DNA of 64,000 nucleotides from Blastomussa wellsi. Its lineage: Eukaryota; Cnidaria; Anthozoa; Scleractinia; Plerogyridae. This document shows, piece by piece, positions 34,801 through 47,038 of the stretch. Position numbers and translations under genes: made by a program. Numbering within the stretch: position 1 is the first letter of the stretch; every line of letters starts with the position of its first letter. The stretch lies in assembly GCA_947652115.1 (NCBI GenBank), contig OX393565.1, positions 6,727,810 through 6,791,809 on the forward strand. Direction: 5' to 3'. The notes under the pieces were generated by a model. The model was not told where the DNA came from, searched no databases, and saw only the letters and a list, made by a program, of their open reading frames with translations.

Positions 34801-37019
34801 AGTTCTTTTTCCTGCAGCACGAGATGCTCACGTGGCCGGAAGCCGAAATTTACTGTCGCGATGCAGAGGGAGGTCATCTGACCAGCGTGCGAAACTTGAA
34901 AGAAAACAAATATATCGAGAAGAAGCTTCGTATGCTAAGATACTACTTCGGGTTCTCCAAATGGTGGATCGGAGCATCGGACCTTTACAGGGAGGGCCAA
35001 TTTAACTGGACCGATGAGAGACCTTTCACATATCATCCCTGGGTTCAGGGGGAGCCTTCAGGTCAACACAGGGGCAAAGAGGAAGACTGCGCTGTTGTAA
35101 CCACTGACCCACACTGGGGGCAGTGGAAGGACGAATATTGTTTACACCACCTTCCTTTTATTTGCAAGATCAGAGGTAAAAGGTGAACCTACTTGTTGCG
35201 CCCCTGGTTCGAATTTATCTTTAACAGTTTCTCTCAAAGTAATTAAGGTTTAGTCGTCTGAGTCCTTGTATGTGGCGAGTGAGTGGCTGAGATCCGTTTT
35301 CCAGGTAGCTTTGAAACCCTCCTGTAATCTATTGCGATTCAAGTTCTTTCAAAAAATGTGTCTGTTATGCTTATTAAAACTCTAAGGCGCACCTTAAAAA
35401 AGCGGCTATTCATAATTTAATTTAAATTGTAACACAGCTTCCTAACCTTTTGTTGTTGTTGTTGTTTATATACATTTGATCTATGGAAATGAAAACCTAT
35501 TGCGAATGGATCACTCGCATCCCTTGTTACATCCAGGGAGTCTTTAAGTTAGCCTGATAAATAAAGATTGCTTCCTTGATTTCCTTGTTTAGTTTGCAAC
35601 CAACGGGCTGATATTGCTTTCGCTATGGATGCATCTACCAGTGTTAGGGGCGCTGGCTTCAAGAAATCCAAGGAATTCATCAAATTCGTGATGCAGAGAT
35701 TCCAAATCTCCCAGTTGGGCATTCACATTGGCTTGATTCGCTACTCGAGTAGAGCCAGTATCATATTCAATTTTGAAGAACACTACACACAAGATGATAT
35801 AAATACAGCCATCGACAGAATGGAGTATGTCAGAGGCGGGACAAGAACAGACCGAGCGTTGAGACTGGCGAGGAACAAACTATTCCTCGAGAAATCCGCC
35901 GGCGGCACTGCCCGTCCACTTATTCCCAAGTTCTTGGTAGTGATGACAGATGGTATTTCAAAGTTGCCTAGAATTACAGCTTTGGAAGCTGATGCTTTGA
36001 AGAAACAGGGTATCCATGTTATAGTGGTGGGTGTTGGCCGCCTATTAGCAAGAAAGGAATTATTAAGCATTGCGACTTCGCCACAAGATGTCATCACTGC
36101 CACCTCATTCACAACCCTGAAGAAAATCGTGGTTCTTGCGAAGGAGAAAGTTTGCGGAGGTGAGTTACATTTTGTCGACAAGGAGAAGGTTAATGGCAAA
36201 ATTACAACACACTTAGCGAAAAAACTGACAAAGAGATTTCCAGACATAAGTAGAAACGTACACCCTTTTAAGCCAAACTGTCTCATAGCTCCCGCTTAAC
36301 TCCCACGATTTCTGTAGCATGAAGTGCTTCCCCTGGATGGGATGTTAGTTCATCGCAGGTTACTCCCAGCATTCTGTCAGGTTGCCTCAACAATTCACCG
36401 GTACCCATTTATACCCCTGGGTGGAGACAGACACGATGACAGAAAAGTGTCCAAAGTTTCTTGCCCAGGAACAAAACGCAATTTCCTCGTGGGAGGTGCG
36501 GTGGCCTAATGGTAAGTGCGCTCGTCTCCGGATCGAGCGGTCCGGGTTCGAGCCCTGGCCCGGGACATCGTGTTGTGTTCTTAGGCAAGACACTTTACTC
36601 TCACAGTGCCTCTCTCCACCCAGGTGTATAAATGGGTACCGGCGAATTTACTGCCTGGGGTAACCCTGCGATGGACTAGCATCCCATCCAGGGGGAGAAG
36701 AAATACTCCTAGTCGCTTCATGCTACGGAAACCTGAGATAAGCACCGGCCTGATCTGCCACTTGGGCTCGAATGCAGACTTACCTTACCTTACTATAAGA
36801 AACAGAATGAGCACCCTTTAAATGTGCACCATGCGCAATTTCTTTGGAAAACAAAATTTTAATCGCACTAAAACTATTCATCTTCATACTAACGGAATCG
36901 AAAGAGGAACTCCAGAAAATCATTATAGTTGCAATGACATCCGAGTTTTATCGAGTTTAAATAATAGTAGTAGCATACCTCACTCTCACTTTCTCTTTAT
37001 TCATCTTTCAGAATTGTAA
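31808..37019 (+). CDS. Secreted protein with two C-type lectin domains and a vWA domain
   Basis: Exons: 31,808-31,880; 33,645-33,906; 34,037-34,188; 34,591-34,632; 34,774-35,175; 35,593-36,159; terminal 37,012-37,019. Phases agree at every junction and give 501 residues. Residues 1-19 are a signal peptide. Lectin domain 1 (27-162) has C52, C134, C151 and C159; domain 2 (178-310) has C204, C282, C299 and C307. The sugar/calcium motif is EPS in both (119-121, 270-272) instead of EPN or QPD, so classical mannose or galactose binding is doubtful. The vWA domain (about 314-490) has a complete MIDAS: D323-x-S325-x-S327, T394/T396 and D430. An extracellular recognition or matrix role, perhaps immune, is inference. 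The last intron donor (GGAG|GTGAGT) may be skipped, in which case the frame runs on to a stop at 36,299 with a 46-residue longer tail. Five of six introns are phase 1. Confidence 0.8.
32451..32650. other. Assembly gap (200 N)
   Basis: Exactly 200 unknown bases in intron 1 of the lectin/vWA gene. A fixed round length suggests a scaffold gap of nominal size. An open frame running through it is an artefact. Confidence 0.98.
32969..33621. mobile_element. MITE in intron 1 of the lectin/vWA gene
   Basis: Left end TTAAAGGGGCACTGCCACGA and right end (reverse complement) TTAAAGGGACACTGTCATGG are imperfect inverted repeats about 650 bases apart. No coding sequence inside. The right end lies only 23 bases before exon 2, so it supplies the polypyrimidine-rich neighbourhood of that acceptor. 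A related end fragment is at 13,040-13,080. Confidence 0.7.
34407..34520 (+). repeat. Degraded tRNA-derived SINE fragment
   Basis: Contains an A-box-like GGGATGGCGCAATAGTGAG and the downstream CTCCGAGGGTTTTTCTCTG and GTTCTCCTGTTT blocks typical of a second SINE family; the B box appears deleted. Lies in intron 3 of the lectin/vWA gene. Confidence 0.5.
36316..36475 (-). mobile_element. SINE fragment, headless, reverse orientation
   Basis: Reverse complement matches the body of the 36,495 SINE: CTGGGCAAGAAACTTT, CTCCACCCAGGGGTATAAAT, GGGTACCGGTGAATTG, TAACCTGCGATGAACTAACA and CATCCCATCCAGGGG. The tRNA-like head is missing. It begins just after the read-through stop of the lectin/vWA exon. Confidence 0.8.
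36495..36795 (+). mobile_element. Full-length tRNA-derived SINE
   Basis: The head has an A box GTGGCCTAATGGTAAGTG and a B box GGGTTCGAGCCC with flanking complementary GGTCC/GGCCC pairing as in a tRNA. The body has TTAGGCAAGACACTTTACTC and ATAAATGGGTACCGGCG, one unit of the 37-bp sequence (CCTGCGATGGACTAGCATCC), CTAGTCGCTTCATGCTACG, and a TACCTTACCTTAC simple tail. Probably pol III transcribed when young. Lies in the last intron of the lectin/vWA gene. Confidence 0.88.
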
Positions 37020-38829
37020 AAGAACGGTGACAGATATGCGAGCAAAGGACTACAGCAGTGCCCGCCAAACTAAAGAACAGCAGAGCACAGTTTGGAAGAA
37101 TTCTAAACGACGAGAATTTCCGAATGTTTACGAAGGCTTTAGTGGCCGTAAAAATCTTCTCGAAGACTATTTACGTGGGTCATCGTGCCGATCGTCGCTG
37201 TGGCGAGATAATTTAGCACGAGATAGCTTAATTTTTATCAAAAAGGGGGTTAAGTAGTTGCAAAAAGAGGGAATATCCCTATAGTCAACCATGCATAATG
37301 TATGGTGGATTATCTGCAGTATGAACATCTAAAGTAAAGTAAAGAAGGACCATGTATGTTTAGTATGAGCATTCAAATGACCGAAAAGAGATAGCACAAA
37401 ACTTAACTGTCTCAAGAGGAGTCCGAAGCCATACTCGGATGTTAATACGTCCTTAGCTTCACCAGATAAATTTATTTTATTCTTTAACCCCCTTGAATAA
37501 TGTCATATGAAAATCTAAGAGACGCACGGCCTCTGGGTGTGTCGGACGTTTGATTTCAGAAACAGAGTAATTGTCGAGGTATCCCAAGTATGCAACCATA
37601 GTTAATACATGTTGCAACGTAAAAATACTTAAATAAGTATACACGTAAGCACGCCACGTTTTCCTCCTTTGGGCAGTGGTCATCACAACTGACTAGTATA
37701 ATCAGGGAGAGATGGGCACTAATCTCGTTTATTGAACACAGTCTTTCTTTCAGTATAGAAACGTGTGGTACCATTCACAACTGAAATTGTACTAACCGAG
37801 AGCGAGGGCCGTACTGGGGAATATTGGCCCGAGGTGGTGGCAGTCCGTACAAAAGCGACCGAAGGCCACTCTTCCCCGTTACGGCACGAGCAAGCTAAGT
37901 TAGTAAGTAGTTTATTATATGGCACTAGGGTTATGCATGCTTGTTAAAAACGTACTTTCGTTGACTTGAATTCAGAAGTTTTCCGCCGTAACTTGTTTTG
38001 AAGCCACGTATGGCAAAATCTCGACCAAGAAAGAACCAATCAGAACGCTCGGATTTTCCTTGCCATATAATAAATAAGTATATTTTTAGAGAGCCGGGAA
38101 TTTTAGGTTTGCAAACCGCATCTTGGCATCAATAAAAGCCTACCTGATGTTCGCCTCAAGGCGTGAAACTCAGCGTTACAGCTAATTTGTGTAGCCTCTT
38201 TGATTTCTCCAAATACTAAAAGAAAGTCGCTGCGATCGTTTCGTGACAAAACCGCGTTTTCTTTGCCTATCAGCAGATTTTATTTAATCATAACATACAG
38301 GACCTTGTACAAAATGAAAAGGAAATATGCGCATAAAATGATAAAAAATAGCGATGGCCCATCACAGCCAACCACAAGAATGGAAGGCTTACGCAAACTG
38401 GGCCAAAACCACGTGTCCGTAATAAAGAGCGAGGAGTCCCTTTACATATTGTATATATTAGGAGCAGAACTACAACCATTCGTCGAGTTTGAATTAAATA
38501 AGTGCAGGTGGTGTAGCACGTAAAAAAACATAATAATATGTACATATACCAATAAAATAGATAAGTTTAAAAAGCTTTTATCTGACTTATTACCTGAGTG
38601 AATAAATTTAACTTCTCAATAAATAGCTCGCTGTTAGTCCCTCGCATTTATAATTATCGTCCAAATCCCCTTTTGTTCAAGGGTGAACCAATCAAATGAC
38701 ACTCCCCACATAACAAATTGCTACCAAGCGGATAGAACGCTTGGTTTCGTTGAATTTATCCTTTGGATAGTGATTTATCCAATAGCGCGGGATGTTATAT
38801 TGCTCAACTGAAACGGACAAAACCAACAC
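37020..38829. other. Intergenic, repeat debris only
   Basis: No gene. 37,780-37,880 has a GC-rich block (AGCGAGGGCCGTACTGGGGA, GGCCCGAGG) with an imperfect inverted GTACGGAC/GTCCGTAC-type design, probably a dispersed element fragment. A 107-codon frame at 38,200-38,523 has no domain. Confidence 0.4.
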
Positions 38830-41245
38830 TCTTTTCATCCCTAATAAATTCTTCGTTTAGTGATTCGCTCGAGTTCATTTATGAGTACGTCACCTACAAT
38901 TATATAAACACGGCAATTGTTATGAATGCGAAAGAAGTATATTATTAAGCACTTTATATAAGCACGTGGCGACCACGCAGCCGACCCGGGCAGCTGCGTA
39001 ATTCTCACACCCTTCTCTGTTGTTGGAAAACCCCACTACTTTACAAGGTGCAAGTTTTATAACGCTCAAACATGTTGCCGCGTGCATTAAACCTCGATGA
39101 ATCACGTGGGCTATCGTATGCCACGTACTATTTGGAGCTGCAAATCGAACGGTCCAGTTGTAGCGAGCAAAGTTCTTTTTTACCCTTTCGTGGACACTTA
39201 GCGTATTCTATAAATTGGAAATCCCCAAATCTGATTGATTCTCTAATCGTTGTGTATTCATCGATTACACATGATCGCGCTCATGGATTCTCACTTGATT
39301 TCTGGCTCAAAATCACCAAATGAAAATTGGGTAATTTTATTTTGTTGATCTCCTTAGGGTCGGTGAATATTGCTGAAATATATCTGAAAGCTATCAGTGA
39401 TGAAACATTTTCATGTACTTGAGTTATTTCCGAAACTAAGTGAACAATCCCCCTTGTTTTCCGCCCATCTGTTCTCGTCCGTGAAGAGCCCTTTCTTTTG
39501 ACTGTCTTCGCCTCGAGCTAACTCCATTTACTGGTAAATTTTTCGCAAATAAACGTATAACCTTACAATGTGTTTAGGATAACCTGTTAGACCTCACGTG
39601 CTTGGTGTCTATTTCTAGCCACTCTCGTGCTGTTAAAAAGGGAATTCTTTTCACAATAGCTCAACATGGTTCTCTTGCAGAAATTAATCAAACCCACGCG
39701 AGCATTGAATAAAGCCGACTTAATGTTCCTGTAACAGTATAACTAACAACTATTTACCGAAGTGGAGGTGGCTAGTGATGAATATTTACCGAGCCCCCGA
39801 AGCGGCTCGGTTTACTAGCCACCGACAGTCAGATAAAGATAGTGAGACAATATAGCTCAAAAATAATATAAAATAGCTCAAAAATGATAATTTCAACTCA
39901 TTTATTAAACTCAACTATTTACGTGAGGGCCCGCGAGGTGCACGAGCTGCAGAGGTGAATAGCAAAGGGTATCAGAACAGCCAATCAGCGCGCGCCAACA
40001 AAACTATCCACTTTTGGTTATCTTGGAAGACCGCGACTTGTCAGAAATGTCTCATTTTACGTAAGAGGTCCCATGATCTTTCAAATTTTTTGCATACTTC
40101 TAAAATCTCTCCACGATCTACACAACACACCCGCTTAATTAGTTTTGCTCAAATCAAGTGTTTGTACAAGATATACAAAAGGGTGGTTGAAAAATATGAC
40201 CTCAGCCACGAACAACTAAGTGCGTTTTATGGGTTTATCACGAGGTCAACTTCCACTGGAAAGCACGAGAAAATTGTTTTCTGAAAAACACTTGTCAGTA
40301 TCAAGCATGTTATTGACAAATAGCCCATTTCGGGCATTCCGATATTACAATTTTAAAATGGACTACTAAAGGATCGACAGAATTAAAAATACTAGATTCT
40401 CACCTTAACTCCACTTAGTTCTACTGAATTATCTTATGACAATATAACGCTATGGGCGAGGATTTTGAATCTTTTGTTGTCGTTGATATGCTGTTTACAA
40501 ACAGCCCAGACTGAAACCAAGGAATGTCATATTTAAGTGTCTATTTCATGTGATACTGAACTTTATCAATGTTCTTTAGAAGAGCTAATCAAGCGGAAAA
40601 TCAGAAAGTTTCCTTTGCAATACAGATTGCACTCTCTAAACTGCCACCCCGCTAAGTATAAAGCGTAACTTCATTGCAACACTACGTCAATATATTAAAT
40701 ATGCGAGCTCCTCATCTCCAAATTTAGCTCGTTTTTCTTTCAAACTACATGACGCTGCCGTGCAAACATCCTTTGACCTATTTACCTCAACAGACACTGT
40801 GATAGGTCACGGCGATGAACTAGAACAGTTATCTTTTTTTGCAGCTTAATCCCTTTGGGTTGTGGTATACAGTAAAGCTCAAGTCCGTTGATAAGTTCTC
40901 TTATCCGAGATTTAGATAACTCACACTTTTTTGAGTCTCCCAGACGCCGCCGAAGTTTGCGAGAAACAAAACAGTGTTTCAGTGTATTTAAATTTTTGAA
41001 GATTAACCGAATTATGACCTCTTTAGTAAAAAATAAAACCAAACCCAAAAGCCTATCGAGTGAAACAAGATCTTTAAAAAAAGAAAGTAAAGAGACTTTG
41101 GTAATGACTAAATGCATCGGGTTCTATGATTTACTTAACTAGTGAGTAAGACAAAACTACACTTGGTATACTTGGGCTTCCCTTTGATTACCAATACTTT
41201 ATTTTTTATTACACATTTAACCTGCATCACCGATGACATGTAATA
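38830..41245 (+). repeat. Tandem duplication of a non-coding unit, copy A
   Basis: Ordered blocks shared with copy B include CTTTTCATCCCTAATAAAT, ATTGCTGAAATATA, CCTCACGTGCTTGGTGTCTA, TTCGCATACTTCTAAAATCT-like sequence, TTTTATGGGTTTATCA, ATGGGCGAGGATTTTGAATC, AACATCCTTTGACC and CCCAGACGCCGCC. Frames are not conserved between copies. A hairpin-bearing insert (about 39,740-40,010, with complementary GGTGGCTAGT/ACTAGCCACC and ACCGAGCC/GGCTCGGT) is missing from copy B. Confidence 0.75.
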
Positions 41246-44060
41246 GAGTTCTTTTCATCCCTGATAAATAGTGTAATGAGAATTCATTGTGTGTTCTTCA
41301 AAGTCCCCAAGTACCTGTAGCTTATAACTCAACAATGCACTCGGACGCGTTTTTCATTTAACACAAGTACGCAATGCGGACCTTTTTTTATTTAACTCAG
41401 CTAAAACTCGCCTAGTTACCCTGTGCATCGCCAACCTTACTGTGCATTATCAGCGCAGCGCCTTTATCTCTGTAGCGCGCCAGAGAAGTAGGTCTATCTT
41501 TTTTTCTTCGTTTGAATTGAGCAATAACGTCCTTCCTGTTCAATAAACATTGACCAATTCGCAGCACTAAAGAAGAAACAATAGTCGAAAACATCTTCTT
41601 CACAAGCCAATCTTGACTAAAATCGTAATGATATATAAGGGATTAGTACGTATAAACGAGGCAACGCCACCCCCCCCCCCCCCCCCCAATTTTTATTTCA
41701 AAATTTAAAACACAATCGATAGGTAAAATTTGAAGAAAATCTCAGTGTGGGTTCTATTTCTGTGGAATGACCATAACGTAATTATTAAATGAAAGTCAGT
41801 CCCTCAGGGTCGAAGAAAATTGCTGAAATATACCTTAAAGCTATCAATGATAAAAGCATGTTACGCATTTGCATGCAAGTGCGAGTTAAGGCTGTTTACA
41901 CGACAGCAAAATTTGGCCAGGACCCGACGATTTTTGTAAAGAAACAGTCAAGTTTTCACGGGGCCATTTTTAAGTACACAATTCCTCTTGTTTTCCGTGC
42001 ATCTTTTCTGGTCGATAAAGGGGTCTTTATTTTGGCCGTCTCCGCCTCGCGCTAACTCTATTCACTGGTAAATCTCTGGTCAACACATGTTTAACCTTAT
42101 GATGTAGTTTGGATAACCCGTTCGACCTCACGTGCTTGGTGTCTATTTCTGTCCACTCTCGTACTTTTAATTAAAACGGGAATTCTTTTCAATAGCTCAG
42201 CACCACGCGAGAGTTACATGCAGCTTAATGATGTTCTTATAACGTCCGTCGTGAAGAAATAAAAAATTCGTCGGTTAACTTGGAAGACCGTGAGCAAAAA
42301 TGAAACGACTGGCAGTGATTGCTCTCGTCGTGTGCAAGATATTTTACCAAAGAGGTTCCATGCATATCCACTAAAGTGGAGACTCCGTTCCAGCGACAGT
42401 AGTATCTCTCAAATTTTTCGCATACTTCTAAAATCTCTCCAAAATCTACACGACATACCGGTTTAATTAGTTTTTGCTCAAATCTCGTTTTCAAAAAATA
42501 TGACCTCCGTGATAAACAGCTAAAACCGTTTTATGGGTTTATCATGGGGTCAACTTGGAAATTTCGAGAAAGTGTTTTCTAAAACTCCAAAACCCTTTGT
42601 CTCGATTTGTCAGTATCTAACATGATGTTATTGAGAAATTGTCAACTTCGGACATTCCGCTTTTACAATTGAAACTGAAACAGCCAATAATATACTCTAA
42701 TATGGAGGGTGGAAGATGGAAGCTGGAAGTGTCGTCGTCTGAAATTTGAAATGAGATTTTGTTTTGATTTTTTAGCACAATACAGATAAAATTCCGTAAA
42801 AATGGATATATCCGTAATGATTTTATCTACATCATGCCAACGCCGTGCTAAGGGCAAACAGGCCTTTGGTTTATCACGACTTTTAAATAAAATTCTCTGA
42901 CTACTCAGATATCGAAGATTTTGCGGGGACTGTACTTATACATGCGACAACAAATGTAAAAGCCCATTGGTGTACTCAGAAGGTAGATTAAACTTCGTTT
43001 GAAGGCATTAATAGCAATGGATTATTTATTTAAATCCATTTAGTTCTACTGAATTATCTAATGATTGACTAGACTAGAACTAAAGCGTGAAACAAGATGA
43101 AAGCTATGGGCGAGGAATTTGAATCTTTTGTTGTTGTTGTTGATCTGTTGTTCACATACAGACATGGCGCGACTGAAAACAAAGGATTTCATAAGTTTGT
43201 ACTTCTTTCAATACAGAACTGTCTTTATCATCTTTATCAATGAAGAGCTTTATTTGGGATGTCAAAACATTGTGATTGGAGACCTATACATTCCAGATGG
43301 ACCAATCATTGTTTTCGCGGCTTGTGCGGCAAAGCTCCATTTTTGCAGATAGGCCGCTGAAAGACATACAATTAATAAAGCTAAAATGCAGATTGCAATA
43401 TAGATTGCACTCCCCAAACTGAAAACGTGACTAAAATTTTCTTGCCAGTGTGGCTTACAGACGAGATTAGCAAGAAACTGAGTTTAGCCAAGCGTAATTT
43501 CATTGCAACGCTACGTCAATCTCCTTATCTTCAAACTTAGAACGTTTTGATTTCAAAACTACACGAAGCTTCGTCCAAACATCCTTTGACCCAGTTACCT
43601 TAACAGACAATTACAGTCAAAGGTCATGCAGACAGATGAACTGGTAAAACAGTTATCTTTCACGGCAACATCTGCGTTAATCCTTTTAGGTTGTAATACA
43701 TTGTAAAAAAAAAAACGCAAGTTCGAATGCGTTAATAAGTTTTGTCATCCGAGATTCAGATAACTCTCATTCTTTGAGACACCCAGACGCCACCGACGTT
43801 TGTGATAAAAAAATAGTGCGTGTCAGTGTATTTATGAAGTTTAGCTAGCAGCGTTAGCGGAAAACAAAACGAATTATTCAGGTTTTCAGTTCTTTCAGTA
43901 TACATATTTTACAAAAGCCTGTCTAAAGCCAGATCACTTTCATTTCAATTTTATCTTAACCGATTTTTGCATGCAAATATATGAAAAAATAGAGAAAAAA
44001 GGCTTTTGATGATAACTAAATACGTCGCATTCTGTTATTACGTAACCTACTCCTTTACGC
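41246..44060 (+). repeat. Tandem duplication of a non-coding unit, copy B
   Basis: Same blocks in the same order as copy A, at offsets of 2.3 to 2.85 kb, the offset changing with indels. Extra sequence relative to A includes a poly(C) tract at about 41,670-41,688 and about 100 bases near 41,890-41,960. The copies are diverged enough that the duplication is not recent. No gene seen. Confidence 0.75.
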
Positions 44061-46011
44061 TCGTGTGGACGACAACTACACCTCTTGTAAGCGTGACTGA
44101 TATGAATTCAAAAATTGCAATGGCGATTATATGCTAGCATAATTTCATTTCGCGCACGCCATTAATTAGAAAGGCTGAAAAGAATTTTTCCCAATTATAA
44201 CATTTTTCTAAACATCGTCCATGTTAAAACCCCATCCAGAGCCTTAATCGGGCCTATTTTTTTTTCTCTTTGCACTGAAACTGACGACAGATACATTTAC
44301 TGATTTGGAGGTTTAGGTGATTCGATGCTTTTGCACTGCGCATATCTCACTGCGCATAACAGCATGGTGGCCGCACACTTCTGCAGAAAGATCATTAAAT
44401 GGGGGTCGATCAAAGAGTAAAAGTTAGTGAAAATTTCGGTAGGCAGGTTTTCTGGCCAAGATGAGTATTCATGTTTCAAAAGTTTGTATAGCGTAAGAAG
44501 TGGTAGTGTCAGTTGTTGAGTTCGACTTACCGAGGATGGCTGTTAAACTTGTAGTGAGCCACTACATTGACATTAAAGCTCCAACTCTATCGATGGAAAA
44601 TTAAAATCTTTTCTTCGTCGCTGTCTTCCATCTTCCAAGGATCTTCTAAGCGTGTGCCAGTTTGAAAACTCGCCCCAGTCCTCACTCAAAAATCGGAAGA
44701 AATGCAGGTCGTGCGCCCATTCTGCAGCTCTATCGGGACAACGAGTACGGTGCCCCCCCCCCCCCCCCCCCAATTTTTTGTTGCATGATTTTAATAAGAA
44801 TAGTGTTTCCTTTCAATAAGAAAAAAATTACCAGAAATCTATTGCCAGTATTCTGGAAATCGAACTAAATTAATCATGTACGGATTGAGCTATAAAGGGT
44901 CGAACAGCGCATATCAAAAATAAGTCTATTTTGGAGCGTAAAGTAAAAACAAAGGTATTCAAAGAGTCAAACGTTGTGGGATGTTGCAAGCTTTAAGGAA
45001 GACATGGAGCTTAGTTGTCTAGTTTTGGATATGCGCGGCTGTTGCCAGAGAAGCCGCGTAAATTGCCGTATTCATCAGCACTGAAAAATGGAAACAAGGA
45101 GGGTGACCCCCACTTTTTATTACGTTTTTATAATTTTCTTGACTTGCTGCAACCGTGTACCAAGTTTCATCGGAAATCTATGACGGGTTCTTTTGCTAGG
45201 GAATCACCTTAACGTACGAGCTAGGACGACAACAAAACCAGCACTCGTACAGTTAATGTAACCTAACTGCAACAGTTCAGAGCTCAAATAAAGTAAAACT
45301 GTAAAAGAAGTGATCCCGATCCAGTCCTTAACATATGTTTTATGAATGCTTACAATTTATTGGTGGCTTGCAGATGATTCGTGTGGTTTTTCTAATGCCA
45401 AAAAATGGGTAGTGCAGCAGCTATCCAAAACTACTTTTGTTTGTTATTGTAAGCAGCTTCTATTGTTTTCAAGACAAAGTCATTGTTTCAATTGTTGAAT
45501 CTTTTGTTTAGGGCTGGGGTATCAAACCAATCACATTATATGTTAGGAAAGTTTGTCCTGTTTAATAACGGTTACTGAACGATGTAATACGAGAAGGTAA
45601 AATGTAATACGAATTTGCATCTGTCGTCTTATGGCCAAATGGTGAAAAAATATTAACAAAATGGATTGACTTGTGGTGAAAAAATAGATATAAAATTAAA
45701 ATACAAAAACGTCCTGTCGATTTGAAAATATATTTGTCCAATCGTAACTAGAATAAATAAATAAATACACAAAATCTTAATTTCTTGTACCGCTAAAATT
45801 CTCAATTAATTTAACATTCTTAGACTTGATGATGGATATTACCATGATTGCAAGTGACGTGTTGCTACGAAATTTCAGTTTCACGTGCTTCTTTTTTGGC
45901 ATAATACACTACGTGAATTGAAACGGCTGGTTTTTATTGGATATAACACAAGCTGAGTGTAAAGTGCGGTTTTCACTTCAGAATCGAAAGTAATTCTGCG
46001 TTTGCTTTAGA
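44061..46011. other. Intergenic, poly(C) tract, nothing else recognised
   Basis: A C homopolymer of about 20 bases lies at 44,751-44,771 and probably has uncertain length in the assembly. Frames are short and featureless. Confidence 0.45.
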
Positions 46012-46245
46012 TTTTCATCACACCGCTTAGTGATTGGTCTAAAAATCTCGCGCCTTTTTTCAGCCAATCAGAAGTAAAACCAAATCCAATCGTGACTCGC
46101 GCGCACGTTTCCCGCGCTTTGTGTCGGCTACGAGTAAATTACTTCGAGTTTTGATTGGTTCACTGGATTGTCGGCTGTCCTTTGTGATTAGCAAAAGTAA
46201 TTTCTTTCGGTTTTACGATACTCAATTAAAACTATCTCTAAAAAT
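46012..46245 (+). repeat. Dispersed ATTGG/CCAAT-rich repeat, copy 3
   Basis: Closest to copies 1 and 2: TAGTGATTGGTCTAAAAATC, CAGCCAATCAGAAGTAAAAC, ATCGTGACTCGCGCGCACG, CGAGTTTTGATTGGTTCACT, TGGATTGTCGGCTGTCCTTT. Confidence 0.75.
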
Positions 46246-46774
46246 GAACGCATTGCTCTTAGCCCCGTTTTCATTCTTATGCGTTAATCCTTTAAAGGAG
46301 CTCGGTCATGGATGTCACGGTTTGAAAAGTTTAGCCTAAGTTTTTCAAATTTGTCAATTAAAATCCTCCTCAATCTTCCTCATTCAAAGCCATCCTTGAT
46401 TCTTCCAAGTTTATTAGTGCATCTCTGATGTTTTTCTACCTTAGTAAACTACTATTACAAGGTTTCCTTTGATCTGAAGGCAATTTTATACATCGCCAAA
46501 GTTGACTTTATTCATGGTGACTGTGCCCTTTTAACTTGTGCTTTCATCTTGTGTTCTTTCAACATGTCATGCAACGGTGCACACGACGACGATTGTTAAT
46601 TAATTCCGACACGGCATTCATGTAAAACAGGCTTTACTTTAGTTTACTTTTCTTTAATAGTTAGCATATTTTAAACTATAGAAGCTGAGTCCTTGTGCAT
46701 AGTTTTTCATAATAAGTTGTAGCTTTTTTATATATTAAATTGTTAATGCCTGATGTATTTACCGTGTTTAAGTA

Positions 46775-46922
46775 ATATATCAAACACGAGAGACACTGTT
46801 TCATCGCATTTCCAAACACCGAGAAGAGAGTTGAAAATACGACGCGCAGCGGAGTATTTTTGACGAACTTCGAGGTGTTTGGAAATGTGATAAAACACTG
46901 TCTCTGGTGTTTGATATATCTT
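46775..46922. repeat. Fold-back element
   Basis: Arms ATATATCAAACACGAGAGAC... and their complement GTGTTTGATATAT, with inner TTTCCAAACACCGAG / CTTCGAGGTGTTTGGAAA pairing and a GCGCAGCGGAG centre. Palindromic element of about 148 bp. Confidence 0.7.
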
Positions 46923-47038
46923 CTCAATCGAAACAAAATTACGGAGAAAACGAAGAAATGAAATCGAAACCAAACCACGATTACGGTTCTGATTTCCTTT
47001 GGTTTAACGTTATGAATTATTAACGAGTTTTAGAAATA

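Noticed and set aside
36497..36570. tRNA-like sequence with A and B boxes
   Set aside because: It is the head of a SINE with a body and simple tail, not a functional tRNA gene.
42300..42375. Signal-like start MKRLAVIALVVCK in duplicated block B
   Set aside because: Stops after about 24 codons and is not conserved in copy A; no donor in a useful position.
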